From Mixophyes australis (taxonomy: Eukaryota > Chordata > Amphibia > Anura > Limnodynastidae), in assembly GCA_036250195.1 (NCBI GenBank), contig JAVHZZ010000006.1, forward strand, positions 71,910,869 through 71,974,868: a stretch of DNA of 64,000 nucleotides. The letters are read 5' to 3'. Shown piece by piece: positions 21,769-33,898 of the stretch. Position 1 is the first letter of the stretch; each line of letters begins with the position of its first letter. A program made the position numbers and the translations under genes. The notes beneath the pieces are model-generated. The model worked only from the letters and a program-made list of their open reading frames with translations, made no database searches and was not told where the DNA came from.

Positions 21769-23212
21769 ATGACAGGGCATTGGCTTTCCCATTCAGTATC
21801 CCTGGTCAATATTGGATCTGAAACATAAATTGTAAAAAAAATGACCATCTTGCTTATCGGGCATTTAAACTCTTAGCAGTTCTAGAGAACTCTGAAGTGT
21901 AAGTTTGTATAGTATGACCACATATATAGCTGACAGCATCTTACAGGTGTACTGCTAAAGATGGTAGGAATTATGGATGACAAGGATACCTAACTGGATC
22001 AGAAGGTGCTGGATAAAATATGCTGCTGAGTAGAAGGTGTAGGTATGGAGAATGTACAAGGAGAAATAGTGTGGTCCTGGAAAGGAGCGGTCAGGCTAGC
22101 CAATGTAAATGAACAGCAGCCAAAACACATGGGTGTAGACACGGTAGAGAGACAGTCTGAGATCAGGAAGTAGAAAATATAGGTACATTAGTTAAACAAC
22201 CAAAAACCGGTACACAGGATAGCCGATAAACAGGAACACAGGAATATCAACTGATTTAATATTCTAGCAAGTAGGTAAAGGAATGATGCCCCCTGTAAAG
22301 GTGCAGGATCCTTCTTCTGGTGAAGCCTTATTTCAGCAAACCCTTTCTTGTCCACAAGTTTCAGCCCCTGACAGTTAATAGCATTCAAAAAAAGTGATCA
22401 CTTTCATTGCGCTGTAAAAATGAAAGATCAAAGAGGGAGACATATTGATGGGAACCCTGCATAATGTGGAAGTTCAGGTCCATAGTAAATGGACTATAAG
22501 GAATGCACTAGGTCCCTTAATGGCCCATCTCCTTCTGGTTCATCCCAAGGGAATTCATCTCTTGTCATGATTTTCTTGACTGTTGGTGCGATCACCATCC
22601 AACTGCAACGACTATAACTTTTTATTTTTTTTTTAAAACGTGTATTTATTAATGGTCAAAAAGATACAGAAAGAAATATCAATGTGACGTCAAAAAGAAA
22701 CTGTCTATAGCAGAAATGAAGCCAGCAGGAAAAAAACATAGGCTGCTACAGTGTGTGCAAACAGACTTGGACAATCAGAATGACTGAAAAAGGGGAATGG
22801 ACCAATCCGCTCCAAGGTCTGGACAAACCGGACAAACCCCAATTAGATATGTTTAATTATAATACATAATCCGAGGGGGTGCTCTCATAACTAGAATTAT
22901 CTAGAAAATAACAAATACAGATGACAATAGATATCAACTGAACAAAGTAGTGTGTGAGGCACTCCTGTCCGAAAGGGTATATCAATATAAAATCAACTTT
23001 ATTGATGGTTACTTAAAAATGCGACATAGACAAATAGCTAAATCCCACCTGGATCGGTGAATTTAAAATATACAAGTGAATAGAATTGAAATATAGTGTA
23101 AAGAGAATTAAAAAATGACCCAAAAAGGGGAGCCGATCAATGTTATCAAATAGAAAACTCGTGTAGTACTCTGCAGAGGGCATTGGAGCTGTATTCTCCC
23201 AAAGAACCATCT
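21769..23212. other. No recognised feature
   Basis: Mostly unique-looking AT-rich sequence. An A-rich segment around 22621-22760 may be the edge of an old repeat. No convincing coding region or terminal repeats. Confidence 0.45.
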
Positions 23213-23224
23213 CCAATAAATTCC

Positions 23225-24220
23225 TGCCTTGCGCTTTCTATTCTCGTAAATTTCTTCCTGCAGAATGCAACTACACCATTGGGGATAAGGAGTTACTCGC
23301 CATGAAAATGGCACTCTCTGAGTGGCGCTACCTTCTGGAAGGAGCTCGGTTTTCTGTTACCATCTTCACGAACCATAAGAATCACCGCCCAGTGTCTTAA
23401 TCCTCGCCAAGCTCGCTGATCACTATTCTTTTCCCGTTTTGATCTCCATGTGACTTACAAACCTGGCTGTATGAATAAAAAGGCTGATGCTCTTTAAAGA
23501 ATTTTCTCCATTCAGAATTCTGACCAAGTTCTGGAACATCCCATCTTGGATCCCAAGTTTCTACTCTCATCAACCTTGTCCTCTAGTCCTGTTCCACCTC
23601 CAGGCAAGACTTTTGTTCCTCTTCATCTCCAGAAAAAGCTTCTACACTGGTTCATGCGTCCCGCTTCTCCGGTCACACGGGCTTCCTCAAATCATTGGAA
23701 ATCATTTTACAAGACTATTGGTGGCCTACCCAACCGCTCCGATGTAAAAGAATTTGTGGCTGCCTGTACCACCTGCGCTCAACACAAATTCTCTCATCAA
23801 CTTCCTACTGGTCCTCTGTTGCATCCACCCGTGCCAACTAGATCGTGGACACACATCACCATGGATTTTGTAAAAGACCTTCCGCCCAGTCAAGGCTTCA
23901 ATACTATCTGGGTTATCGTAGACCATCTATCAAAGATGGTACATTTTGTTTCCTTAGTTGGTTTGCTCTCCTCTCAAGTTCTGGCACAGCATTTTATAAA
24001 AGAAATCTTCCGACTCCATGGATGCCCTCTAGAAATCGTATCGGACCACGGAGCCCAATTTTTGTTTCCAAGTTCTGGCGAGCACTATGCAAGGCTCTCA
24101 CGATTCAATTAAGTCTCTTCTCAGCATATCATCTGCAATCTAATGGCCAGACAGAGAGAGTGATTCAAGACCTGGAGTCCTTTCTCAGAATTTTTTCCTC
24201 TGCCAATCAAGATAACTGAA
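23225..24220 (+). pseudogene. Gypsy RNase H/integrase fragment
   Basis: RNase H part: [20 protein letters not shown] (about 23270-23330), then TYKPGCMNKKADAL. Integrase: a zinc-finger second half CTTCAQHK (about 23765), the core's first acidic block TMDFVKDLPPSQGF, then VSDHGAQF and, one frame on, SAYHLQSNGQTERV. These are family hallmarks of the Ty3/Gypsy integrase catalytic core. Frameshifts lie near 23400, 23500-23700 and 24050. Confidence 0.85.
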
Positions 24221-24719
24221 CTCCTACCCTGGGCTGAGTTTGCCCACAACAAACTGTTTCACAAATCTACATCTGCAACTCCGTTCTTCATAGTCTATGG
24301 GTTACACTCCTTTCTACCCAAATTCTCAGCTCTCCCTCCCCAAGTTCCTGCTCTAGACGTCCTCCAGCGTGATTTTTCTTCCATCTGATCCCAAGTTGTT
24401 ACCTCACTCAGGAGAACATCAGAGTGTTATAAATGCTTTGTGGATAAGAGACGACAGGCGGTTCCTGCAATCAAAGTGGGAGACAAGGTATGGCTCTCTA
24501 CCCGGAACATCCGTGTTAAAGTTCCGTCCATGAAATTGCTCCACTTTTCATCGGTCCTTACAAAGTCCTACGAGTGATTAACCCTGTCTATTTCAAGCTA
24601 CAACTTCCTCCATCTCTCTGTATCTTCAATACATTTCATGCCTCTCTTCTAAAACCACTCATCATCAACAGATTATCTTCTGCTTCTCCTTTGCCTCCTC
24701 CACCCAAGCTTATACAAGA

Positions 24720-24880
24720 AGAATAGTTTGAGATCACCCAGATTCTGGATGCCAAAAGATCTCGGAACAGGATTAAATACCTAGTGGATTGGAAAGGCTT
24801 TGGCCCTGAAGAACGGTCATGGTCGATGCTTCAGATATCCATGTTCCAGCTCTCTTACGGAAATTCCACTCTAAAACTCT
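24720..24880 (+). pseudogene. Chromodomain at the Gypsy integrase C-terminus
   Basis: A degraded reading frame gives YLVDWKGFGPEERSW (about 24780-24822), the core of the chromodomain found at the end of chromovirus integrases. It directly follows a Gypsy integrase C-terminal region (24440-24660), which includes a VGDKVWLSTRNI segment. Confidence 0.8.
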
Positions 24881-25048
24881 TCAGAAGAGCTCTCCTAGGT
24901 GTCCAGTGGTACTATCACATGTCTCCCAACACAAGGGGCTCGATACTCTCACCTGCCAAATGAGGGGACCTGGGCCAACACTCAGTTGCCTGTTCCTTGT
25001 TTGTCTGCCCTGACTGTGTGAAGACTTGGCTCCCTGGCTCCAGCTTAC

Positions 25049-25495
25049 CTGTTCCTGTGTCTCTGCATGACTGTCTCAGCCTTGCTCATTGCTGGATATC
25101 AACTCACAGAGTTACCATTCTTTCCAGCACCTCAACTCAACTGTTCCAGTGTGTCAAATTTACAGTTCTCAGCTCACAGAGCTCTCTTACCTGTTCCAGT
25201 ATCTCTGCATGACTGTCTCAGCCCTGCTTACTGCTGGATATCAGCTCACAGAGTTTACTATCCTTTCCAGCATCTCAGCTCTGCTGTTCAGTGTGACTAT
25301 TCTACAGATCCTTAGCTCATTGAGATCTCCTGCCGGTTCCTGTATTTCTGCATGTCTGACTCACCTCTGCTTATTCCCGGATATCAGCTCACAGAGTTTA
25401 CCATCCTTTCCAGCATTTCAGTTTAGCTGTTCAGTGTGACTATTCTACAGATCTCAGCTCACTGTCCCCCTACTTGTTCCTGTATTTCTGCATGA
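25049..25495 (+). repeat. About 141-bp tandem repeats, probable LTR interior
   Basis: Just over three copies of a unit of about 140-143 bp; the word CTGCATGACTGTCTCAG and its variants recur at about 25063, 25205, 25346 and 25486. Each unit also carries GGATATCAGCTCACAGAGTT. The position directly after the chromodomain suggests an expanded repeat inside the 3' LTR. Open frames across it are artefacts. Confidence 0.75.
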
Positions 25496-25615
25496 CAAAT
25501 CCAGGAACCATATTCCCTGCTGTGAATCATGACAGTTTATTTTATAACCAGAGAGATGACCATAGGCGTCACGCTCAGATAAAAGGGGGTGGGAGACGTG
25601 AGCGGTGGGCTATAC

Positions 25616-26060
25616 TCAGCAACACGACTGTGCATAAGGCTCTCTTACAAGGGCAAAAATGAGGGGGGAGAGGGGGCACCCCTGAAATGTGCCATTGGTG
25701 ATATTAAAGGGTTGTGAGGTAAGGCCATTAACACTCAAGAACCTAGCAGTGAAGCCCATTGATCCAAGCACTCCATACATAAACGGCCAGGAGATTAAGT
25801 CAAACACTTTTTTGGCATCTAAAGCTATCATTAGGGAGGGGAGTTTACAGTCATGAATGGAATGGATTAAATCGATAGCTCTTCTGGTGTTGTCAGGAGC
25901 TTGTCTTACTGGGATAAATCCGATCTGGTCGGGATGAATCAGAGATGGGAGGAGGGCATTGAGCCTAGTGACCAGAATCTGGGCATAGAGTTTCAAGTCA
26001 ACGTCTATAATTTTTATTCCAATTCTGTTTGGCATTTCAGAAGAATAGATCAAATCTTTG
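25616..26060 (-). pseudogene. L1-type LINE reverse-transcriptase fragment (minus)
   Basis: The minus strand encodes DVDLKLYAQILVTRLNALLP, HPDQIGFIPVRQAPDNTRRA, LMIALDAKKVFD and ITNGTFQGCPLSPLIFAL: L1-clade RT motifs in order (the LD-aspartate block and the GCPLSP block). The chain is open but ends abruptly before the catalytic YADD block. It could be the 3' part of the same LINE whose ORF1 lies at 27268-27628, interrupted by the oppositely oriented LINE between them. Confidence 0.88.
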
Positions 26061-26309
26061 TACTACAGGGCATCTTCTTGTGTCCTGTGCTGTCTTCCTA
26101 TAAGAAGGCAGTCCAGACGGGGTATCACAGGTGAAAATTGCATCAGGATGGAATCAAAGCATTAGAATTCAAACTCTTTTCACTAGAGAAAGTGTTTAAG
26201 ATCAAGTCTACCCATAAGATTACATCTATATTTGACAAGACTAGACTTCACCTGAACTTGTCTCTCACTAATTACTCAACTTTGATGGTCTCATCAGATA
26301 TATTACACA

Positions 26310-27010
26310 AAAAGCAATGAGCCTGACACTATACTGGTGTTCCAACTCCAAATGTAATCTGATCAGACTTAGACTAGAAATCAACAGGAATTCCAAAAAG
26401 ATTATGGCACAATTTATGCAGAATGTTACTAAATTATATTTGCCCCCTGAACCATTTTCCAGCGTAGCAGCCAATGACTTCTTAGATCACAAGAAGCTGT
26501 CAATTATGCCAAACACACTGCTCGCCAGCCTAGAAGCTGATATTTTTTAAGGCTATACAGGACACATTGAAATCTCTGAGGTTGGCAAAATGTCCTTGGC
26601 CATGTGGGTTCACTACTTCCTGTTATAAAAAAAACTGTCTGAAGTACTTTCCCCACACCTGATTGTTCGGTTTAATGGCTTGGAATAGGGCCTTTTTCCA
26701 TCCTGTTTCAATTTTGGTGTACATGGTTCTGGTGGCCAAACCTGACAAAGACCCCATTGTGTGGTTTAGTTACCATCTAACGTCCCGACTTAACATAGAC
26801 ATCAAACCATTGGTAAAAATTCTAGATGTCCAATTTAAGACAGGTTTTCATCTACACAGAAACCTGGTGGGTTTTGTCCCAAAAAGTCAAGCATGTGATA
26901 ACATTAGGAGAATAATTCATCCTATGCATCTGGCACAGCAAAGGCTTACAAAGCTATGTTGCTGTTTGTGGACCTCCACAAGGCATTTGACAACTCTATT
27001 GTTTGTACCT
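26310..27010 (+). pseudogene. L1-type LINE reverse-transcriptase fragment (plus)
   Basis: Plus-strand frames give IRLRLEINRNSKK (linker after the endonuclease), then VSILVYMVLVAKPDKDP, LNIDIKPLVKIL and LVGFVPKSQACDNIRR, which follow the L1 RT order. The region between is broken by frameshifts. The protein differs clearly from the minus-strand RT at 25616-26060, so this is a separate L1 family. Confidence 0.8.
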
Positions 27011-27267
27011 TTTTTTATATACTCCACAAATGTTTTTTTTATCTTAATAACTTTTCTAGATTATAAACTCTGCCAAGTAGGTCCTGCTTTCTTGTCGGCA
27101 ACTGTGCACCTTTGTATCTTGTCTCCTGCATGTCCTTTACAACAGCTGTTATACATTTTGTCTTTTACGTCTTATTCACAGTATTATGCTTCCTGTATTT
27201 CCATTACTTCACCGGTTGTTATTTCTTCGTTATTTGCTCTACTTCCCCAATGTATGGCGCTTCATAT

Positions 27268-27628
27268 TGTTCCGGCGGGAACGATTTTCTTGATCTTCAA
27301 GTTGGTCCTTTAGAACGTCTAGTTCAGCACAAAGCGCTGTTAAGTCTTGGTCTTTTTGAGTCTGGAAAGCACAGAGACCGTCCATTGTTTTTTCCAAGGA
27401 GCCAGTACAAGAGCCCAGAGCAGCAAGTTCAGAGTGTAATTCCGTGACCAGGGCCCGAAATTCTGTTTGAATGGTAGCTTTTACTTGCTTCATTACCTCA
27501 GCCATAGATGGCTGAGGAGAGTCTGTATCAGAGTCCTGGCCCGTAGAAGTCGAGGAGGACGGAGCGGCCGCCCTGCTGCTTCTGGAGAACATGCTGGGTG
27601 TTTGGGGAGGAAGTTGTTTGTGGGACAT
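27268..27628 (-). pseudogene. L1-type ORF1 N-terminal part
   Basis: From the ATG at 27628 the minus strand encodes a Ser/Pro-rich start (MSHKQLPPQTPSMFSRSSRA), then a heptad-like coiled coil ending KDQLEDQENRSRRNN. That is the hallmark junction between the coiled coil and RRM of LINE ORF1 proteins (RNA chaperone). The similarity stops at about 27268, where unrelated sequence joins. Confidence 0.75.
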
Positions 27629-28690
27629 GGAGAACACGTAGAGTAATAAAAGATTAGAAGAGTATAATGTCAGAGGAAATGCTGTGGCTGAGCACATTCA
27701 AAGCAATATGTTAGAAGTTGGTCCGCTCCTACGAGTCATTTGTAGTTAAAACATGAGAGGATTGGACTGCGATATGAGAGGGTTCTCACAGTGGGTGTAC
27801 AGGTTTTTGTTCAGGTGCGAAATTAATTATGTCCTTTTAGGAGAATCTTAGAGGTGATCTAGTCAGAGCAGAGGCACACTGGAGCAATGTAGCGAGGAAG
27901 CAGGCGGAGGAGTGAGGACAGCTGTGTGTCCAATATTGGTGTCTGAGCTTGCAGGTGTGGTGGAGCTGTCCCTCTGGATGGAAAGTTGCCCTTGCTTTGA
28001 AGGGGGAAGAGGGCCCACAGCTCACAGTTGTCAACCTACAAATGGGGGAAACGTGGAGGAGTGCTGAGGAAGCCGCTGTTTTGAGAGCCCTGCCTGAGCC
28101 TCCTAACAGTGTGGCAAAAGAACTTCTCAAAATGAGCCCAGGTGTGGCGAATGGAGGTGGGGGGGACAGGAGAGGTGTTGCCCGCAAGTCTATTGTCTCA
28201 CCTGACTGCTCCAGACCACCTGGAAGTGCCACGATGAAACCAGAAGTGAGGGGTCCACAGGAACGCTTGAACTTTAGTGCAGCGTCTTTGGCAGAAGTAG
28301 GCCTCCGAATGCACTGCGGATGAACGGGGAGGCTGGATGCGTATCTGGGAGCTGGTGTGGCCGGCAGAGTCCCTCAGGAAGATGCACAGTCCGGGAACAT
28401 GGCAGTTGGTGAAAGCGTTCACCACGTGGGGAGGAACTAGGAGCGGGATGTCCATCAGGATGCAGGAGACCAAAAAGCGGGCGGGCAGGCAACCCAGACA
28501 GCCAATGGAGTTCGGGAAATCCACAGGCAGGTCCGGCACAATGAAAGCTCCACTCAGACGATGAGAATTGTGAGGGAGCCCAGACACAGCGTGGGAAAAA
28601 AGGTCCCAAGGAGAGGAGAACCCAAGGTGTGCGTCCGTCCGAGATGGCATCCTAGCCATGCCCCCTGGTCCCATGGTCCCATTCATTTTT
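27629..28690 (-). mobile_element. Probable L1 5'UTR
   Basis: About 1 kb of moderately GC-rich sequence directly upstream of the LINE ORF1 start, ending near 28690 where AT-rich genomic sequence resumes. It contains several open frames without family resemblance. Assigned by position only; a consensus alignment would decide it. Confidence 0.45.
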
Positions 28691-30119
28691 TGAAACACAC
28701 AGTACACATTTTTATATATTAAAGTAGAGAGATTTGACTTGTAGTTTGCATTTCATGATGTCAGGGAAAGATGCAACAGTGCGGTAAGGTGCTCATATGC
28801 TGCTCTGGCAGACTGATCAAATACGATTGTGCCAACATGTTTCCTAATAGTTAAATTTATTAAACAAGGTCAGATATGTTTCTATGAAGGGAATATTGGA
28901 AGGATGTGTTAGTAGACAACTAATAAGTTTGACACATAAACCAGTCGCAGCTCATGCAAAAGGATTCATGTATTTTTATAACACAGGACTGGCATCTTTT
29001 TCCCTGCATTACTTTAGGGATGACCCACTGTGTATTAAGTCATCAAATCCACGTTTTCCTAAATGTTACTACAACCAAATTCCAATAGTTCTAAATCCCG
29101 CCTACTTTTGTGTTGGCCTCGCCTACAGTTGATTTGTCCCTGCCCACATGAGGCCACTTCAATATTTTTTTCAAGGGCTACTTTAAATTCCCAATCTGCC
29201 CCTGTCCTAGCCTATCACTGTTAATGAAACCAGTAGCAAATTATTGTAGAAAAAGATAACAAAAACATTTGTATTAAAAATAATTGTTGTAGCATCCAGT
29301 CTTCAAATAATAAAATACCCGCTTCAAAAAGCATGAATGCAGACTTTAAAAATAAAGGTTTTCATTTTCCATGCTAATGTCCTGATTAATCATAAGCTGG
29401 TTATTGTATAGTGTGTTGTGAGCAAATGATTAGAGTTTTTGTTACCTTATGCATTAGATGAGTTCATTAATTAATCCTAGTTATAGCAAAACATATAAAG
29501 AAGAACTGTATTTGTAATGAAATTAAGCTCTTGAAGGGTACAATATTACAGTCCAGTCAGAATGGCCTCACATGACTCATTATCAGGTCATGCAGACAGA
29601 TTCATCCTAGTTGAACAGGAGGGAATCCAATTGGCAAGGGGTGCATATGCCTTGAAGTCCCTTGTTAGTGTGCTTATACAGGATGAGTTTTCCTTACAGA
29701 TCTCCATTTCCGTGTTCAATCTAAGTATAAAGCCTTCTTGCAGGGATTTAAAGAAATAAGCCTGATTCATCATCCTGAGTATAAAGGCATTCACTTTCTG
29801 ATCTCTTCTTGCTGCAGGATAGATTATGAAGTTTCTTTCTGCTTTTGGTTACAGTGACAGCCAATAAATTAGCAAAAATAAATTCCTTCCTTAATCTACC
29901 TTCCACATAATCTTACAGCAGGTTACTACTTTTCATGGTCAGAGTCTTCGGGGCAGCTGCTTCCTTTGGAATAAATTAATGACAATTCATAATCTATGCT
30001 TACTACATCAATCATCTCCCAAGATTGTGGGTGGATTGTCTCTGATGTGTACAGAAATTGTCTGTTTTTTTTATGATATTTTATATATATTCTCGCCATA
30101 ATCTTAATGAAGTAAACAC
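28691..30119. other. No recognised feature
   Basis: AT-rich intergenic DNA. No conserved coding frame or clear terminal repeat was seen. Confidence 0.5.
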
Positions 30120-30302
30120 TAAGGGGTAAATGTATCAAGCTGAGAGTTTTCCGGCGGGTTTGAAAAAAACAATCAGATTCTAGCTATCATTTATTTAGTA
30201 CATTCTACAAAATGACAGCTAGAATCTGATTGGTTGCTATAGGCAACATCTCCACTTTTCAAACCCACCGGAAAACTCTCAGCTTGATACATTTACCCCT
30301 GA
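30120..30302. mobile_element. Foldback MITE, GATTGGTTGCTATAGGCAAC family (copy 1)
   Basis: A complete palindromic copy of about 180 bp. The termini are AGGGGTAAATGTATCAAGC and its inverse GCTTGATACATTTACCCCT; the inner parts (GGCGGGTTTGAAA, TCAGATTCTAGCT) also pair. Sister copies are at 36294-36473 (complete) and 62170-62306 (one arm shortened). Confidence 0.9.
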
Positions 30303-30919
30303 ATCATCTAGAAACACAAAGTGAACGCAATTTTCATTTTTTAAAATCGGACAGAAATGGCTCACACACGTATGCACGTATTCAAGTACAAGCAGATCTC
30401 AAGAAACATTTCCATTTGAATACAGGTATAAGCGCGCTCTGGTTAAACGATACTTGCCATATGCACACTACAGGATACGCACAATGCATATATACAATAT
30501 CAAGTCCGCATGGAAAAAAAAGAGAAATGTTAAATACATTAACACCTTTTAATACTATAATTATTAAAAAAAAAAAAAAAAAACCTTAAAAAAATATATT
30601 TTACATTACATACATATATCAGGATGTTATTAATACTTACTGTACATAAAAAGCATTTTTACAGTTGCTCTTACTTGCAAACCCATGTTCAGCATACATA
30701 TGTGTCCATCTTCACTATCAATTGGTACTTACACTGGCCCTGTAGCTGGTGTACGTGATATGGCTACAAATCACGTACCTTAGAGATGCCCAGAGCTTCA
30801 ATTGGACTAATGTGCATGCGTTTGACCTTAGAACGCGAGATTGTAAAGCGCAACGAAAATAAATAACTGTTGATGATGATGTTGCTAAATGTTGTGCTAT
30901 GGAAAAACTTCCCAGAGAT

Positions 30920-31168
30920 TGTCTTCAAATGTCGGAAAAGCTGGATAGGGTCCCTAGGGTTATGAATGGAGAGAGAGGGTGGGCTCCATTCATCAGGCCC
31001 ATTTCGGGTATTCCTGAGAGCAAGCAAGTTGCTGGGTAATTAGGGATTCTCAGGGAATCAAAGCATTTTGCCCACTTCCTGCCCACTAGGAAGTGGGCAG
31101 ATGCGGGAGGCTGCCATATTCTATTCGGGAGTCTCCCGGACATTCCGGGAGAGTTGGCAAGTATGGGG
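30920..31168. mobile_element. Partial MITE of the CATACTTGCCAAC family
   Basis: The right end carries TCTCCCGGACATTCCGGGAG and GTTGGCAAGTATG, the terminal sequence of the complete element at 62991-63231. The left end is not a matching inverted repeat, so this copy is truncated or rearranged. Left boundary approximate. Confidence 0.6.
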
Positions 31169-31640
31169 GGTCTATGGAATTTCTACAGTTATGGCCACAA
31201 TTAGGTGACACACCAGAGCAGAGGGATCTTATCTTAGTTTGTGAGAAATGGATAGGGAAAATAAGATTTACAGTAAAGGAACAGAAAGAAATGAAATTAA
31301 GCAGCTAATTATTGTAATAATAATAAACACGATAAACTAGCATAATTTCTATACCACTAGAGGAATCTATCCATTTAAATTTCATCATTTAAACTGTTTC
31401 TACGTGGAATTTTCTCTCAAAGCAGTTGCTAGTTACACATGATGTGAAAGTGTCGCTTATGTCTGTGTCTTGAACATATAAAAGGTACTGTAGTTAAATA
31501 CAGAGAGACTTATAGTCTCACCTCCCTCTGCAGCATGAAGGGGGCAAGCTCCCCTGACACCTCAGTCATTCAGCACACATAAGGGAGGAGAAGACTGAAG
31601 AAAGTGAGAGGAGTTTAACACTCTGAATTGCAGCAAAGAT

Positions 31641-33890
31641 CAGGGCTGCCAAGAGGAATTCAGGGCCCGGGTACAACAAATTCATGGGGCCCGCCCCTCA
31701 TAGTTGAGTAAGCCCCAAAAATTTTCGGGGGTGTGGTCATACATTCAGGGGCATGGCAATGCGCCGTTGGGGCGTGGCTAGCCTAACGGCGGTGCAAAGA
31801 TTTTCGGGGTGTGGTAATACATTTGGGGGCATGGCAATGCGCCGTTGGGGCGTGGCTAGCACATCAAAATCACTAGGTCCTGAATTCACCAGAGCGTCAC
31901 ATATGTCCCAGCACTCCTGACTTTTAAGACATCACCACACCACAGTGCAGTATACAAAGAATGCAGTGTGTACACAAAGAGTTCAGTCTTTGCCTGCACC
32001 TTACATTGGGCACAACACTCACCAAAAATTGACATTGTCCCTACTAGAATCACAACATTTCACACACTCTGCTGCTCTCTCCTACCTGTTCTTCTCACTT
32101 TCACCACCTGTGATTGCTGCTTTCTTTAGTTGTGGCTTGTCTGAATCCTGGAATGTTGAAGGACCTATTTGGGAAAAAAAATGGCTACATTTAGAAAATT
32201 ACAGCCAGCCCCGGCGTTAAATCAATAGCACCCACGATTAATAATTAAGCCTTCCTCCAGCCCCAACATTAAAATAATAGTATTCACATTTAATAAATAA
32301 ACCTATTCCCTTCCTGCAAACAGCAGTACCTATTTCCCGCAATCATTATTACTGCCATTAAATAACTCATAGTCACATTTAAGAAATAGACCTCATTCCC
32401 CCTAAACTCACCCCCATATTCAATAGCCCCCAAACCACCCCATCTTAAATTAATAGTCCCCACTATTAAATTGCCCCACCATCACCCTACAAACAAAATA
32501 GTGCCCATTAATTAGTGCTTCTCTCCCCTTTTTTTTTTTAGTGTTTCTCTCCCCTTTTTTTTTTTAGTGTTTCTCTCCCCTTTTTTTTAGTGTTTCTCTC
32601 CCCCTTTTTTTTAGTGTTTCTCTCCCCCTTTTTTTTTAGTGTTTCTCTCCCCTTTTTTTTTTAGTGTTTCTCTCCCCTTTTTTTTTTTTAGTGTTTCTCT
32701 CCCTTTTTTTTTAGTGTTTCTCTCCCCTTTTTTTTTAGTGTTTCTCTCCCCTTTTTTTAGTGTTTCTCTCCCCCTTTTTTTTCAGTGTTTCTCTCCCCTT
32801 TTTTTCAGTGTTTCTCTCCCCCTTTTTTTTTAGTGTTTCTCTCCCCTTTTTTTTTAGTGTTTCTCTCCCCTTTTTTTTTTTAGTGTTTCTCTCCCCTTTT
32901 TTTTTAGTGTTTCTCTCCCCTTTTTTTTTAGTGTTTCTCTCCCCTTTTTTTTAGTGTTTCTCTCCCCTTTTTTTTAGTGTTTCTCTCCCTTTTTTTTAGT
33001 GTTTCTCTCCCCTTTTTTTTAGTGTTTCTCTCCCCCTTTTTTTTCAGTGTTTCTCTCCCCCTTTTTTTTCAGTGTTTCTCTCCCCTTTTTTTCAGTGTTT
33101 CTCTCCCCCTTTTTTTTTAGTGTTTCTCTCCCCTTTTTTTTTAGTGTTTCTCTCCCCTTTTTTTTTTAGTGTTTCTCTCCCCTTTTTTTTTAGTGTTTCT
33201 CTCCCCTTTTTTTTTAGTGTTTCTCTCCCCTTTTTTTTTAGTGTTTCTCTCCCCCTTTTTTTTTAGTGTTTCTCTCCCCTTTTTTTTAGTGTTTCTCTTC
33301 CCTTTTTTTTTAGTGTTTCTTTCCCCTTTTTTTTTAGTGTTTCTCTCCCCTTTTTTTTTAGTGTTTCTCTCCCCTTTTTTTTAGTGTTTCTCTCCCCTTT
33401 TTTTTTAAGTGTTTCTCTCCCCTTTTTTTTTTATTTTTTTACTCTCTGTCTCTCTCCCCTGTTTTTTTTACTCCCTCTTCTTTATAGCACTGTCCCTTTC
33501 TGTTTCCCTTACCTTGCCTCTCCGCTTCTTTACTTACCTTCTTTCTTTTCTTCTCTTCTTTCTTCTGTCTCCTCTTCTTTCTTCTAGTCTTGTCTGGCGC
33601 TCCTCACTGACTGCAGGGCGTGACTTGATGACGTCACGCCCGGCAGTCAGTGTGAATGGAGAAGAGAGGAAGGAGGGATGCAGCGCCGATCACGTGAGTA
33701 TGAATCTTTTTTTTTTTTTTTTTTTTTTCTTTCCAGCTTCCCCCACCAACGACAGCCCCCCCCCCCGCGAAAAAAAAAACAAAAAAACACTGAATAGAAA
33801 ATAATAATAATAAATTTTTTTTTACAAACTCGCACGCGTGGGCCCGGGTAAAATGTACCTGCTCCCCCCCCCCCCCTCTCGGCGGCCCTG
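31641..33890. mobile_element. Non-autonomous hAT element with internal minisatellite
   Basis: A 2,250-bp element starting CAGGGCTGCC and ending GGCGGCCCTG, flanked by identical 8-bp duplications GCAAAGAT (31633-31640 and 33891-33898). An 8-bp duplication with CAGGG...CCCTG ends is diagnostic of the hAT superfamily. There is no transposase. Content: a GC-rich left end with a partly duplicated segment (GCGCCGTTGGGGCGTGGCTA twice), a core (about 32100-32500) shared in inverse orientation with 49500-49960, a 38-copy minisatellite, and a CpG-containing right part (33590-33700). Confidence 0.92.
32511..33432. repeat. T-rich minisatellite, about 38 copies of a 24-bp unit
   Basis: The unit is AGTGTTTCTCTCCCC followed by 7-11 T residues. 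I counted about 38 copies over some 920 bp. Variation is almost only in the T-run length, and in an A-to-C change at the unit start in a few neighbouring copies. Expansion happened inside the hAT element. Plus-strand frames rich in FLSPFF are translations of the repeat. Confidence 0.97.
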
Positions 33891-33898
33891 GCAAAGAT

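Larger units (their letters stand above)
23213..25495 (+). mobile_element. 5'-truncated Gypsy chromovirus remnant
   Basis: Plus-strand sequence runs in order through the end of RNase H, integrase with its zinc finger, and a C-terminal chromodomain, followed by a tandem-repeated tract probably belonging to the 3' LTR. Gag, protease and the reverse-transcriptase body are absent. Chromodomain Gypsy elements use that domain to target histone marks. Many frameshifts and stops show it is long dead. The LTR boundary cannot be set because there is no 5' copy to compare. Confidence 0.85.

Noticed and set aside
25067..25439. Open frames of about 80-116 codons
   Set aside because: They arise from the 141-bp tandem repeat after the Gypsy chromodomain.
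28198..28707. Open frames upstream of the LINE ORF1
   Set aside because: Overlapping frames on both strands without conserved residues; better explained as LINE 5'UTR.
30835..30885. SINE tail (GCGCAACGAAAATAAATAAC with GATGATG)
   Set aside because: It resembles the V-SINE tail only in AT-rich words; too short and diverged to call.
32639..33587. Several hydrophobic FLSPFF-rich open frames that look like membrane proteins
   Set aside because: They are read from the T-rich minisatellite.
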